Source: a virus
Length of the DNA: 30,150 nt
Reading direction: 5' to 3' (one strand)
IMG/VR virus record: IMGVR_UViG_3300033144_006987
Location: 1-30,150 of that record
Shown here: positions 1-5,716 of the stretch, piece after piece
Position numbering within the stretch: position 1 is the first letter of the stretch
How the letters are laid out: every line of letters starts with the position of its first letter
The notes under the pieces: model-generated
What the model was told of the DNA's origin: nothing
Seen by the model: the letters and a program-made list of their open reading frames with translations, nothing else
Databases searched by the model: none
Translations under genes and position numbers: made by a program

Positions 1-22
1 GTAAGTCATTCTCTAGCCCTTT

Positions 23-75
23 CTCTCTGACGACCAATTCTCTCTGAGGACCCATCCTCTCTGAGATCCCAATCC
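23..75. repeat. Three imperfect 17-nt tandem repeats (CTCTCTGA...)
   Basis: Three back-to-back units begin at 23, 40 and 57, each starting CTCTCTGA followed by a GAC/GATCCC-type half. The first 12 bases of unit 1 (CTCTCTGACGAC) recur exactly at 1227-1238, on the far side of the probable small terminase gene. They could be protein-binding iterons, for example for the terminase; that is inference. Confidence 0.6.
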
Positions 76-88
76 TTCTATCATCCTA

Positions 89-298
89 TTATGTATTCTC
101 CTTGAGCCAAGTGAGTGCCGACTTGAGATCTGGAAAAGAGTTTTCCTGATAAAGGACATATGGATATGCCTTTCTATCTTCTTTCACAAGCCGATCCCCA
201 ATGGGGTGATCTAGATACCCATCCTCCACAGACCAATGCTCTGGAAGATTAGTTTTGAGCAATTGCTCCTCAGCAGGAGTAAAGGAAGGATTTGACAT
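89..298 (-). CDS. Small hypothetical protein (69 aa)
   Basis: I do not recognise this protein. It is acidic, has no membrane segment, and contains aromatic-rich stretches (YPYVLYQENSFPDLKSALTW) ending in a short predicted helix. The ATG at 298 follows a good ribosome site (GGAGAGAATC). It is the gene downstream of the probable small terminase, separated from it by a 233-nt leader that carries a candidate promoter element and a hairpin, so it may begin its own transcript. Its position at the edge of the packaging region is the only hint at a role. Confidence 0.6.
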   Translation of the reverse strand: MSNPSFTPAEEQLLKTNLPEHWSVEDGYLDHPIGDRLVKEDRKAYPYVLYQENSFPDLKSALTWLKENT

Positions 299-319
299 GA
301 TTCTCTCCTAGCCCGTTAC

Positions 320-339
320 GCGGGTATTAAAGCACCCGC
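320..339 (-). promoter_or_regulatory. Leader hairpin upstream of the 69-aa gene
   Basis: GCGGGT (320-325) pairs perfectly with ACCCGC (334-339) across an 8-nt loop. An alternative overlapping stem is CCCG-TTACG-CGGG. It lies between the conserved element at 351-380 and the start codon at 298, so it would be part of the mRNA leader. No T-run follows, so it does not look like a simple terminator. Confidence 0.4.
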
Positions 340-350
340 ACCCACACGTA

Positions 351-380
351 TAGCATATGGCGATCCTCTTTACTATCAAG
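351..380 (-). promoter_or_regulatory. Conserved upstream element, copy A (candidate promoter)
   Basis: Plus-strand TAGCATATGGCGATCCTCTT closely matches elements at 3499-3526, 6910-6935 and, more loosely, 8964-8988. On the minus strand it contains TTGATA, then 16 bp, then TATGCT, with TGCTATACG behind it (an extended -10-like form), and points at the gene ending at 89. That it is a promoter is inference from position and the -35/-10-like hexamers. Confidence 0.45.
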
Positions 381-396
381 AGGACTCTATCTTAGA

Positions 397-426
397 CCAT
401 CAGACAGTTATCACTTGCCATCAGAC
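397..426. repeat. Direct repeat of CCATCAGAC, 21 bp apart
   Basis: CCATCAGAC occurs at 397-405 and 418-426. The start-to-start distance is 21 bp, two turns of the helix, which is the usual spacing for a protein that binds two sites on one face of DNA. The pair lies just upstream of candidate promoter element A on the minus strand, so it is a possible operator. Confidence 0.4.
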
Positions 427-526
427 GCGGATCCTTACAAAACATCTTCAGTCTATTGGACGAAGAAGAATGAGGATTAACATGTCCCGAAGAAAGATTA
501 TGAAATAAAACCAAAAACGAAGATAT

Positions 527-559
527 TGGTTCTAATAGGGGACCCTCACCGATTTTTTC
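527..559. repeat. 33-bp direct repeat, copy 1
   Basis: All 33 bases are identical to 11123-11155. It begins TGGTTCTAATAGGGGACC and ends CACCGATTTTTTC. Copy 1 covers the last codons and stop of the probable small terminase gene; copy 2 is non-coding and starts in the stop codon of another gene. Confidence 0.85.
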
Positions 560-1092
560 TCTCCCTCCACAGTTTTCCCATGATTTTTTTCCCATTCCTC
601 AATCGTCATTCCTGCTGGAGCAACGAGAACTCCGCCAGAAACATTCATATTGATTTCTCGCTTATCTCTATATCCATCATCATGCTTCTTCAACTCAAGC
701 TCAATAAGCCTGATTGGATATTCTCTAATCGTTTCAACAACATTTCCTTTATTATCATATCGTCTTTTCTCAATACCATTGAAAACAAGATCTTGATGAT
801 GAGCGACGATACGATCATGATAGATAAGTTGACAATGAACCATAGCCTCTGCAAAATCTGGTTCATTCTTTATCGCCCAATTAGCAGTAGTCACTGATAC
901 TCCTGCGGCCATTGCCGCTGTGGACTTGCGACCATGCTCTGCCATTTCTCGGAGAAAGATTCCTCGTCGCACTTCGTCAAATTTAGTTCCACTAGTCATT
1001 CTAAGACGCCAATTTCCATCGTCGTCAAAGTATTCTTCGATCTTGTTCATCATAGTGCAGACTGGAACATCAGATCTGTGTTGTTCGGCCAT
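532..1092 (-). CDS. Probable terminase small subunit
   Basis: Small terminases bind the packaging site and hand DNA to the large subunit. This 186-aa protein has a helix-turn-helix region at about residues 45-75 (MAEHGRKSTAAMAAGVSVTTANWAIK in two parts), an aromatic and basic middle with IYHDRIVAHHQDLVFNG, and a C-terminal GGVLVAPAGMTIEEWE segment of the kind seen near the end of many phage small terminases. Length and layout fit that family. No large subunit is visible, which is expected if it lies outside the window. The start at ATG 1092 follows AAAGAGAAAAGAGC, a modest ribosome site. A candidate promoter lies at 1158-1186, and a perfect palindrome CTCTCGAGAG (1121-1130) sits in the leader. 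An alternative is another phage HTH DNA-binding protein. Confidence 0.55.
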   Translation of the reverse strand: MAEQHRSDVPVCTMMNKIEEYFDDDGNWRLRMTSGTKFDEVRRGIFLREMAEHGRKSTAAMAAGVSVTTANWAIKNEPDFAEAMVHCQLIYHDRIVAHHQDLVFNGIEKRRYDNKGNVVETIREYPIRLIELELKKHDDGYRDKREINMNVSGGVLVAPAGMTIEEWEKNHGKTVEGEKKSVRVPY

Positions 1093-1157
1093 AGTGTGCT
1101 CTTTTCTCTTTTAGAAGACTCTCTCGAGAGCGATTGAAGACGACTGAAGAATCCCGA

Positions 1158-1186
1158 TTTATAGCCCAAGAAGGAAAGAACCACAA
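1158..1186 (-). promoter_or_regulatory. Candidate sigma-70-type promoter for small terminase
   Basis: On the minus strand TTGTGG (1186-1181) and TATAAA (1163-1158) are separated by exactly 17 bp. The -35 keeps the TTG core and the -10 matches 5 of 6. Initiation would give a leader of about 60 nt before ATG 1092. Confidence 0.45.
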
Positions 1187-1205
1187 GACTCTAATCGGCA
1201 GATCA

Positions 1206-1261
1206 CTCTCTCCGACGATCATTCCTCTCTCTGACGACGGATCCCCTCCCCAATGACGACC
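1206..1261. repeat. CTCTCT / GACGAC repeat cluster
   Basis: CTCTCTCCGACGATC (1206-1220) and CTCTCTGACGAC (1227-1238) are related to the units at 23-75; a partial copy GACGACC lies at 1255-1261. The 12-nt core is exact between 23-34 and 1227-1238. The two clusters bracket the probable small terminase gene and its 69-aa neighbour. Confidence 0.55.
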
Positions 1262-1522
1262 GCCGACCTCCCCAATCTCATTACTCCCCCTACTCCCCTT
1301 ACACTCACTTCTATAAACTTCCCACTAAGTATGTTAACCGACTGAAATAAAACCAACTTTACTAAATAACTTAATTTCTTAATAGATAGATAGATAAAAG
1401 AAATATAAGCTACAAACAAAGCAGCTATACCAACCCCTGAACCAATCCTCCCTTTTGTGCCACAACCACCAAAAAACCAAAAACTTCATTAAGCTATTAA
1501 GTATGACAAAGATAACTTAACC

Positions 1523-1552
1523 TTTACAATCATCTATCATACATACTATAAT
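1523..1552 (+). promoter_or_regulatory. Candidate promoter of the plus-strand gene
   Basis: TTTACA (1523-1528) and a perfect TATAAT (1547-1552) are 18 bp apart. Transcription would start near 1559, about 50 nt before ATG 1609. It is the best -35/-10 pair seen on the plus strand and faces the only plus-strand gene. Confidence 0.55.
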
Positions 1553-1579
1553 AATTAGCTCATAGAATGCAAGGGAAGT

Positions 1580-1598
1580 AGGGGGAGCAAAACCCCCT
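1580..1598 (+). promoter_or_regulatory. Hairpin in leader of plus-strand gene
   Basis: AGGGGG (1580-1585) pairs with CCCCCT (1593-1598) around a 7-nt loop. The G-run is the only Shine-Dalgarno-like sequence before ATG 1609 and lies about 23 nt from it, too far for normal use. The hairpin would hide it. This suggests controlled translation, or that the true start is elsewhere. Confidence 0.45.
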
Positions 1599-1608
1599 AA
1601 CCACGATC

Positions 1609-2205
1609 ATGTCACTCAAAAACTTACATGCTGAAATCCAAACTTCCTTAGGCATAAAACATGGCCCAGAAGAGGAATATATCCAAATCCGACCTGGAAT
1701 ATCTATTTTATATACTCATAACCAAACCATGTTTGCATTGAATAATTTCCTTGCTCAGTCAATCGGTATGTGGCTTTGGAAATATGCTCTATGTCCTATG
1801 TTTGAAGAACGAGTAAGATCAAATGAATTAAGAAAAACTATTGCTCTCTGTTATCCTAATGCTAAATTGAATACTCGCTTATTAGGACAAATCATAAATG
1901 CAATGCAAAGCAAATCTATAAGAATTCAGTATGGTGATTTCAGCCGTGCCTACGGCTGGAAATGGAACGGAAAAGAAGATCTTGCCACTTCTATGTGGCT
2001 TTTTACGAAAACATGGATTTACACCCCAGATGTAGTAGAATGGAATAATGCAACAGGTGTGGCTCCCGGCAATGGTTCCCGTTCCGCTATTGAACAAGAA
2101 CTTATGGAATTAGATTTTATGGGAGTAGTTCAAGCCTATTATACAGATAGACAAATAGCATACTATAATTGGAAACAAACTAGAAAAGATAATAATTATC
2201 GTTAA
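1609..2205 (+). CDS. Hypothetical protein, only plus-strand gene (198 aa)
   Basis: I do not recognise the family. The protein is soluble and rich in tryptophan and tyrosine (IGMWLWKYAL near residue 52, RAYGWKWNGKEDL near 115, YYNWKQTRKDNN at the end), with a basic helix-rich middle (VRSNELRKTIALCYPNAKLN). An in-frame TAG at 1579-1581 excludes a longer product. It has its own candidate promoter (1523-1552) and a leader hairpin. It meets the leftward gene block tail to tail: its TAA (2203-2205) overlaps the minus-strand gene's TAA (2202-2204) in the sequence TTAA. Its opposite direction suggests different timing from the rest of the window. Function unknown. Confidence 0.75.
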   Translation: MSLKNLHAEIQTSLGIKHGPEEEYIQIRPGISILYTHNQTMFALNNFLAQSIGMWLWKYALCPMFEERVRSNELRKTIALCYPNAKLNTRLLGQIINAMQSKSIRIQYGDFSRAYGWKWNGKEDLATSMWLFTKTWIYTPDVVEWNNATGVAPGNGSRSAIEQELMELDFMGVVQAYYTDRQIAYYNWKQTRKDNNYR

Positions 2206-2441
2206 GTATGACGATACCCATCAGTTTCAATTCCATACCATAATCCTTTAACTTCAACCATGACACAACCGTTTCCGCCTATTAAACCAGAAACGGTTGA
2301 TCTAAATACTCTATAGTTTATTCCTCTATCAGGAAGCCAGAGATGTAATTTCCATCCTATAGCTTGATTACTTTCTGGTGCTACTCGTTCCAACCACAAC
2401 TTCTTTAATGCTACCCGCTGTGCTCTAGTTAGATAAACCAT
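2202..2441 (-). CDS. Small hypothetical phage protein (79 aa)
   Basis: Basic N-terminal half (LTRAQRVALKKLWLERVAP), then a compact C-terminal part with VMVEVKGLWYGIETDGY. The layout 'LTR-Q---L---W', then 'FR-TV', then 'G-WYGIE-DGY' resembles small proteins I associate with other phage genomes, with no assigned role. The ATG overlaps the upstream stop as TAATG, so the gene is translationally coupled. It is the last gene of the leftward small-gene block. Confidence 0.65.
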   Translation of the reverse strand: MVYLTRAQRVALKKLWLERVAPESNQAIGWKLHLWLPDRGINYRVFRSTVSGLIGGNGCVMVEVKGLWYGIETDGYRHT

Positions 2442-2755
2442 TATATTTTATCTACCTCAATAGATGATATCCAATTAGGATCCGGAACATAAACCCATTG
2501 CTTATCTGCACCTTGATAAATCCAACCACCATCAACTGCAAGACGAGCAACAAAGGGGCTGATTGTTTCCCATGATATTACATGTCTCTTTTTGGGCTGA
2601 TGAACAAAATGATCAATATCCCTCTCGGAGCGGATAGCGTCTCGGATTGTTGCTGTGAGAGAATTCATTGAGAGCGATCCACCCTTATGAACCGAAAACT
2701 TATCAACAACCTCACCTAAATCAACATCGGTGATTGTCACATTAAGATCAGTCAT
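2441..2755 (-). CDS. Hypothetical protein (104 aa)
   Basis: Not recognised. The N-terminal half is acidic (DLNVTITDVDLGEVVDKF), followed by a charged stretch with HFVHQPKKRH and a C-terminal part rich in W, Y and P (GGWIYQGADKQWVYVPDPNW). No membrane segment or signal peptide. The start overlaps the upstream stop by ATGA and the end overlaps the downstream start by TAATG. Confidence 0.65.
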   Translation of the reverse strand: MTDLNVTITDVDLGEVVDKFSVHKGGSLSMNSLTATIRDAIRSERDIDHFVHQPKKRHVISWETISPFVARLAVDGGWIYQGADKQWVYVPDPNWISSIEVDKI

Positions 2756-3087
2756 AAATCTGTTCCTTTATTCTTATGAAGAAACAGGCTTTCCAATTCT
2801 TTTATCTTGGCTTCCAAGATTGTAATTCTGGTTTCCAAATTAAGAGGATCAGATGGAGATTTGCTCCAACCTCTGATCTTGCCAAACATCTCCATCCTGA
2901 CAAATCTGGCATGAGCAGCATTAAAAGCGGGGTTCACCGTTTTTGATACTTTCTCATCATTCCAATCCTCATCATAACAAAAATAATTTGTGTCTTTAAT
3001 GGGATGGAGATGTTCGTCCATAAGAGCCTTCATTGCCCATTTTTCAGCAAGGGTTGAATTTATTGTTTTTGCACGAGATTCTTTCAT
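2752..3087 (-). CDS. Hypothetical protein with C-terminal coiled coil (111 aa)
   Basis: Not recognised. Residues about 84-105 (LNLETRITILEAKIKELESL) show a leucine/isoleucine heptad pattern typical of a short coiled coil, so the protein probably self-associates or binds a helical partner. The ATG follows GAGGATAACATC, a good ribosome site, and overlaps the stop of the 26-aa membrane peptide gene by ATGA. Confidence 0.65.
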   Translation of the reverse strand: MKESRAKTINSTLAEKWAMKALMDEHLHPIKDTNYFCYDEDWNDEKVSKTVNPAFNAAHARFVRMEMFGKIRGWSKSPSDPLNLETRITILEAKIKELESLFLHKNKGTDL

Positions 3088-3164
3088 GATGTTATCCTCA
3101 TGATGATCAGGACAATAGTAACCAAAGATACTATTGCAATTACAGAGATTTTAGACTTGGTCAT
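3084..3164 (-). CDS. 26-aa single-span membrane peptide
   Basis: The product has a short basic head (MTKSK), one hydrophobic span of about 17 residues (ISVIAIVSLVTIVLIIM), and a short basic tail (RITS). Both ends are coupled to neighbours: its ATG overlaps the upstream stop as TGATG at 3164, and its TGA overlaps the next gene's ATG at 3087 as ATGA. That arrangement matches the surrounding real genes, so I believe it is expressed although tiny. A role in the host membrane is likely from the sequence; anything more specific would be a guess. Confidence 0.6.
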   Translation of the reverse strand: MTKSKISVIAIVSLVTIVLIIMRITS

Positions 3165-3451
3165 CACCCCATCCATTCACAATTAGCGAAGTTTCTTTGT
3201 GAAACCTCCAAACAAGAACTTTCTGCCAAACAATCTAATTCTTTATCCATTTGGGTGAGTATGGAAAGAAGATCGCTGGTGCCTGTGCGCGCCAAACAGA
3301 TACCAGTGTTGGGATCTGCCAACACGACGTGAAGTTTACCAAGTTGGCTATTGTCTTCTTCCACAAAAGCTATAGCCGACTCATGGCCGATCATCGGCCT
3401 CTCATTAATGATAAGGCCGTGGGATCCTGGTGCTACATGGTAAGTTTGCAT
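3164..3451 (-). CDS. Hypothetical protein (95 aa)
   Basis: Not recognised. It reads as a small mixed alpha/beta domain: beta-rich N-terminus (MQTYHVAPGSHGLIINERP), a middle with GKLHVVLADPNTGICLART, then a helix (LLSILTQMDKELDCLAES). Three cysteines lie in the last third. The ATG is preceded by CCGGAGATAGGCAA. Conserved element B (3499-3526) lies about 50 nt upstream, so this gene probably starts a transcript. Confidence 0.6.
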   Translation of the reverse strand: MQTYHVAPGSHGLIINERPMIGHESAIAFVEEDNSQLGKLHVVLADPNTGICLARTGTSDLLSILTQMDKELDCLAESSCLEVSQRNFANCEWMG

Positions 3452-3498
3452 TTGCCTATCTCCGGTTGGTTTCTGCCCCTGCTTGGGTATAATTAAAG

Positions 3499-3526
3499 TA
3501 GCACATTGTGATCCTCTTTAATATCA
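3499..3526 (-). promoter_or_regulatory. Conserved upstream element, copy B
   Basis: Plus-strand TAGCACATTGTGATCCTCTT followed by TAATATCA. It matches copy A (351-380) and copy C (6910-6935) and runs into the stop codon of the upstream gene (3524-3526). On the minus strand TTATAC lies a short way downstream and could act as a -10. Promoter or operator function is inferred. Confidence 0.5.
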
Positions 3527-3727
3527 TGACCTATCTGGTAAAGGAACAACTTTATTATCTGTTTTCCATTCACCACACCAATCAGTTTCCTTCACAACAG
3601 GATATCGTTTAGATCCTTCCACATTAAATGGGGGAAATCTTCTGCACCATATTATATCACCCATTATAGCAGTTTTTCTTTTCCAAGGATCTTTACTGAA
3701 TTTGCAATTTCTACAAGATTCCGTCAT
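3524..3727 (-). CDS. Small zinc-binding protein (67 aa)
   Basis: Four cysteines sit in the order CRNC (residues 5-8), then a CRRFPP, then a WCGEW near residue 52. This C-x2-C ... C-R-x-P-P ... W-C-G-E pattern is one I associate with small phage proteins of unknown role, and it would bind one zinc ion. I chose ATG 3727 because it overlaps the upstream stop by ATGA and follows GGGGAGATCTGGC; a start 15 nt earlier is possible. Role unknown; nucleic-acid or protein binding is plausible. Confidence 0.7.
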   Translation of the reverse strand: MTESCRNCKFSKDPWKRKTAIMGDIIWCRRFPPFNVEGSKRYPVVKETDWCGEWKTDNKVVPLPDRS

Positions 3728-3939
3728 GCCAGATCTCCCCATAAACCACCACCAAGAGTAATTTTCACATCACGATTATCACCATATTTTTCATGGTCAT
3801 ATTTGTTAACATAAGTATGGCCATTCATCATACAAAAATCCAATCCATTATCCCAATCTTTTTTAGCATCAGCAAGTTTCTTATAGCTACGACCGTAAGC
3901 GCCCTGCACTTGATAAAATGTGTCACATATCATAGTCAT
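3724..3939 (-). CDS. Hypothetical protein (71 aa)
   Basis: Not recognised. The sequence suggests one small alpha/beta unit (YQVQGAYGRSYKKLADAKKD, then GLDFCMMNGHTYVNKYDHEK) ending GGGLWGDLA. Two ATGs are in reach: 3939, directly after the upstream TAG, and 3933, which has better spacing from GGAG. Either adds or removes only two residues. Confidence 0.6.
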   Translation of the reverse strand: MTMICDTFYQVQGAYGRSYKKLADAKKDWDNGLDFCMMNGHTYVNKYDHEKYGDNRDVKITLGGGLWGDLA

Positions 3940-4374
3940 CTACTCCTTTTTCTTTATAGAAGGAGTAGATAACTCTCCCACTATATTGTGTGCCTTGATC
4001 ATCTCTAGGGACATTTCTTCTTTCATAGAATCTATAAATGCTTTTACAGGTGGAGAAGTTACTCCAGTTTCTTTTACAGCTATTACAAGCATATCTCGCT
4101 GCTGATATCTAAGAAGACTCATGATTTCAGATGGTTTGCCACCTCTCTTTATTGTTCTACTAAGAAGAATTCCCCCAACCTGTGCAATCGCTTTATACTG
4201 AACCAGACTTGAAAGATCATCTTCTTCAAACTCGGTTTTCGTAGCTACTATTTGAAATAATTCACAAGCTTTATCACAAGAAAGTAAAAAATCTGTTGCT
4301 TGTTTTTTAACAAGATCTTCAATAACCCGCTTATCATCAGGAGAAAAACTGTTTAGATTTCTAGGATCAGCCAT
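3940..4374 (-). CDS. Helical hypothetical protein (144 aa)
   Basis: Not recognised. Predicted to be mostly helical and acidic, with SPDDKRVIEDLVKKQATDFL, then a central segment with GGILLSRTIKRGGKPSEIM, and a short lysine-rich end (SIKKKE). The last codons and stop (AAGGAGTAG) also provide the ribosome site for the next gene, so the two are coupled. The ATG overlaps the upstream stop as TAATG. Confidence 0.65.
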   Translation of the reverse strand: MADPRNLNSFSPDDKRVIEDLVKKQATDFLLSCDKACELFQIVATKTEFEEDDLSSLVQYKAIAQVGGILLSRTIKRGGKPSEIMSLLRYQQRDMLVIAVKETGVTSPPVKAFIDSMKEEMSLEMIKAHNIVGELSTPSIKKKE

Positions 4375-4634
4375 TATTCTATCCTCACAATATCATCTTG
4401 AGAACGTAAGTCTTCCTTCCCAAGAAGATTGCTATGTATTAATTGGAAACCATAATCGCCAAGGAATACGCAACTATCAACATCGTCCTTGGCTGCTTCC
4501 TCTATACAGAATGCGAGGAATTTAAGCAAAGCATGGTGTGAATTTATACAATTGTAGATATGAATACAGGTGTGTGTCCAACCAGCTAGTTCATAGCGTT
4601 TAACACGATAGAAACTTTTATCATCATTTGCCAT
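4374..4634 (-). CDS. Hypothetical protein (86 aa)
   Basis: Not recognised. Rich in histidine and cysteine (GWTHTCIHIYNCINSHHALL, then FLAFCIEE and DSCVFLGDYG), which could bind metal, though no standard motif is clear. Preceded by a 100-nt leader from the hairpin at 4692-4731. The ribosome site is poor (GGTCTAGGCAA). Confidence 0.6.
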   Translation of the reverse strand: MANDDKSFYRVKRYELAGWTHTCIHIYNCINSHHALLKFLAFCIEEAAKDDVDSCVFLGDYGFQLIHSNLLGKEDLRSQDDIVRIE

Positions 4635-4691
4635 TTGCCTAGACCTTTACCCTTGCCATAGTTAACCCTACCACATAGAATTCCCCAAGAG

Positions 4692-4731
4692 CAGCCCCAA
4701 TTGTCCTGTATTTATCTCTCAATTGGGGCTG
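4692..4731. terminator. 12-bp perfect inverted repeat, possible terminator
   Basis: CAGCCCCAATTG (4692-4703) and CAATTGGGGCTG (4720-4731) form a perfect 12-bp stem with a 16-nt loop. It lies in the gap between two minus-strand genes, just after the stop of a candidate small gene. No T-run follows on either strand, so intrinsic termination is uncertain; RNA processing or protein binding are alternatives. A smaller inverted repeat GTGATC/GATCAC (4745-4765) lies next to it. Confidence 0.55.
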
Positions 4732-4735
4732 GCCC

Positions 4736-4816
4736 TTACCACTTGTGATCTGGGTCTTTGATCACGGTAATTGACAAACCCTGATGGCCACCACAGCAGC
4801 CAAGAACTCTGGTCAT
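4736..4816 (-). CDS. Candidate 26-aa peptide
   Basis: The frame starting at ATG 4816 reads MTRVLGCCGGHQGLSITVIK and ends DPDHKW, just before the hairpin at 4692-4731. A strong ribosome site (AGGAG) lies upstream. The same site could serve ATG 4820 in another frame, giving a 33-aa peptide (4719-4820) rich in tryptophan. I prefer the first because its sequence is more protein-like and it ends before the hairpin. Low confidence. Confidence 0.35.
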   Translation of the reverse strand: MTRVLGCCGGHQGLSITVIKDPDHKW

Positions 4817-4830
4817 TCATACAGGAACTC

Positions 4831-5223
4831 CTATCTTTCCACCATCCTTAATGGAATTCTCATTTCCTTTGCATAACGATATGTTGCCCATGTTCCACTT
4901 CTTAAAACCTCTTGATTAGTATGGGGAACAATTAGCATAATATCGCTGCATCTTACAATAACTTTATTACGATCTAAAAACGGTAATATATCCATAGTAA
5001 AATCTGCTTTTGATCCCACCCCTATTGGACCTGGATGCTTGATAATTCTATATCCTAATTCTCTTGCTATTTCTGCAGCTTCTACATCAACACCCATGCA
5101 ATCACCATGTCGGAATTTCTTGGCTCCCTGTTCTTTAAAACCTATCAGTAATTCTGTAATTTTACTAATTTGTTTTCTATTCGCACCATAGCGAGTTCCG
5201 CTTATGCCTACATCAATTATCAT
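4831..5223 (-). CDS. SLOG-superfamily Rossmann-fold protein (130 aa)
   Basis: The N-terminus MIIDVGISGTRYG is the first strand and nucleotide-binding turn of a SLOG/DUF2493-like fold. HGDCMGVDVEAAEIARELGY (about residues 39-58) supplies the conserved GxD after the second strand, then HPGP, RNKVIVRCSDIMLIVP and LRSGTWATYRYAKE follow in the family order. Members bind nucleotides or related small molecules; some SLOG proteins act as nucleotide-processing enzymes or sensors. The length is typical for a single domain. Its ATG overlaps the stop of the 42-aa gene by ATGA. The exact ligand is not readable from the sequence. Confidence 0.75.
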   Translation of the reverse strand: MIIDVGISGTRYGANRKQISKITELLIGFKEQGAKKFRHGDCMGVDVEAAEIARELGYRIIKHPGPIGVGSKADFTMDILPFLDRNKVIVRCSDIMLIVPHTNQEVLRSGTWATYRYAKEMRIPLRMVER

Positions 5224-5348
5224 AATAGATTCCCCGCAAAGGAAGGGCCACGATCAACCTGCCACAACCAGCCATGCAGCGGAATCGCAACCCTCCCTTC
5301 TACCTCGGTCAGTGCTAGGCAAGGGCATCCGACCTGAGGATTCAACAT
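5220..5348 (-). CDS. Small hypothetical protein (42 aa)
   Basis: The product MLNPQVGCPCLALTEVEGRV continues for 22 residues to GPSFAGNLL. It contains a CPC motif. The start at ATG 5348 overlaps the upstream stop (TGA 5344-5342) and follows AGAGGAAATAATAGC, and its TGA overlaps the SLOG gene's ATG by ATGA. Coupling at both ends is the main evidence. Function unknown. Confidence 0.6.
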   Translation of the reverse strand: MLNPQVGCPCLALTEVEGRVAIPLHGWLWQVDRGPSFAGNLL

Positions 5349-5569
5349 GCTATTATTTCCTCTATTGTAGAACAATAATTCTCTTCTAAATAAACACAAA
5401 CTTCTCTCCAAGTAACAAGCTCACCTACAGGAATTCCCTTTCCCCATATTGTATCGTTCATTTCGTCTTCACATAAAAGATCAAACCGGGAATCTTCTTC
5501 TACTGTTCCATAGCATTTTGTTTTTCCCCCATTTTTACGAGTGTGTGTGAAGTTTACATGTCTGTTCAT
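5342..5569 (-). CDS. Small hypothetical protein (75 aa)
   Basis: Not recognised. Basic N-terminus (MNRHVNFTHTRKNGGKTK), acidic remainder with four cysteines, and WREVCVYLEENY near the end. The ATG follows AAGGGGCAGAAT. It is the first gene after the promoter at 5627-5653, so it heads a transcript covering the genes down to about 4700. Confidence 0.65.
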   Translation of the reverse strand: MNRHVNFTHTRKNGGKTKCYGTVEEDSRFDLLCEDEMNDTIWGKGIPVGELVTWREVCVYLEENYCSTIEEIIAC

Positions 5570-5588
5570 ATTCTGCCCCTTATATGAT

Positions 5589-5615
5589 ATCTAACTTTAT
5601 AAAATAAAGTTAGAT
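5589..5615 (-). promoter_or_regulatory. 11-bp AT-rich leader hairpin
   Basis: ATCTAACTTTA (5589-5599) and TAAAGTTAGAT (5605-5615) form a perfect stem with a 5-nt loop. It lies at the very start of the mRNA predicted from the promoter at 5627-5653, where it could protect the 5' end or be an operator. No T-run on the minus strand. Confidence 0.6.
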
Positions 5616-5626
5616 GTCAGCCTGTA

Positions 5627-5653
5627 ATTATAGCCTACGCCCCCAATTGTCAA
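5627..5653 (-). promoter_or_regulatory. Consensus sigma-70 promoter with 15-bp spacer
   Basis: On the minus strand a perfect TTGACA (5653-5648) and a perfect TATAAT (5632-5627) are separated by 15 bp. Both hexamers are consensus, but the spacer is two bases short of optimal, which suggests reduced or regulated strength. It faces the 75-aa gene. Confidence 0.65.
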
Positions 5654-5672
5654 AAGACAAGTAAATGGTATC

Positions 5673-5711
5673 CCCCTGTCAACCCAAACCGAAGAAACAG
5701 GTTGACAGGGG
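5673..5711. promoter_or_regulatory. 12-bp perfect hairpin with CCGAAGAAA loop
   Basis: CCCCTGTCAACC (5673-5684) pairs with GGTTGACAGGGG (5700-5711). The 15-nt loop contains CCGAAGAAAC. The hairpin at 27326-27358 has a different stem but also carries CCGAAGAAAC at the 3' side of its loop. It sits between the stop of the upstream gene and the promoter at 5627-5653. Confidence 0.65.
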
Positions 5712-5716
5712 AACCA

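Larger units (their letters stand above)
1093..1608. other. Divergent 516-nt non-coding region
   Basis: This region separates the leftward small terminase gene from the only rightward gene. It holds a candidate promoter in each direction (1158-1186 and 1523-1552), the palindrome CTCTCGAGAG (1121-1130), short near-repeats of GATTGAAGAC, a cluster of CTCTCT/GACGAC repeats (1206-1261), a TAGA microsatellite near 1383-1396, and an unusually A/C-rich plus strand from about 1400 to 1500. I see no convincing gene in it. Confidence 0.6.

Noticed and set aside
526-897. Plus-strand open frame (123 aa) opposite the probable small terminase
   Set aside because: Antisense shadow with biased I/S/F content and no start signals; the minus-strand HTH protein has a clear domain pattern.
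1219-1419. Minus-strand 66-aa frame in the divergent gap
   Set aside because: Hydrophobic start and arginine-rich end arise from AT-rich and repeat DNA; no ribosome site or coupling to a neighbour.
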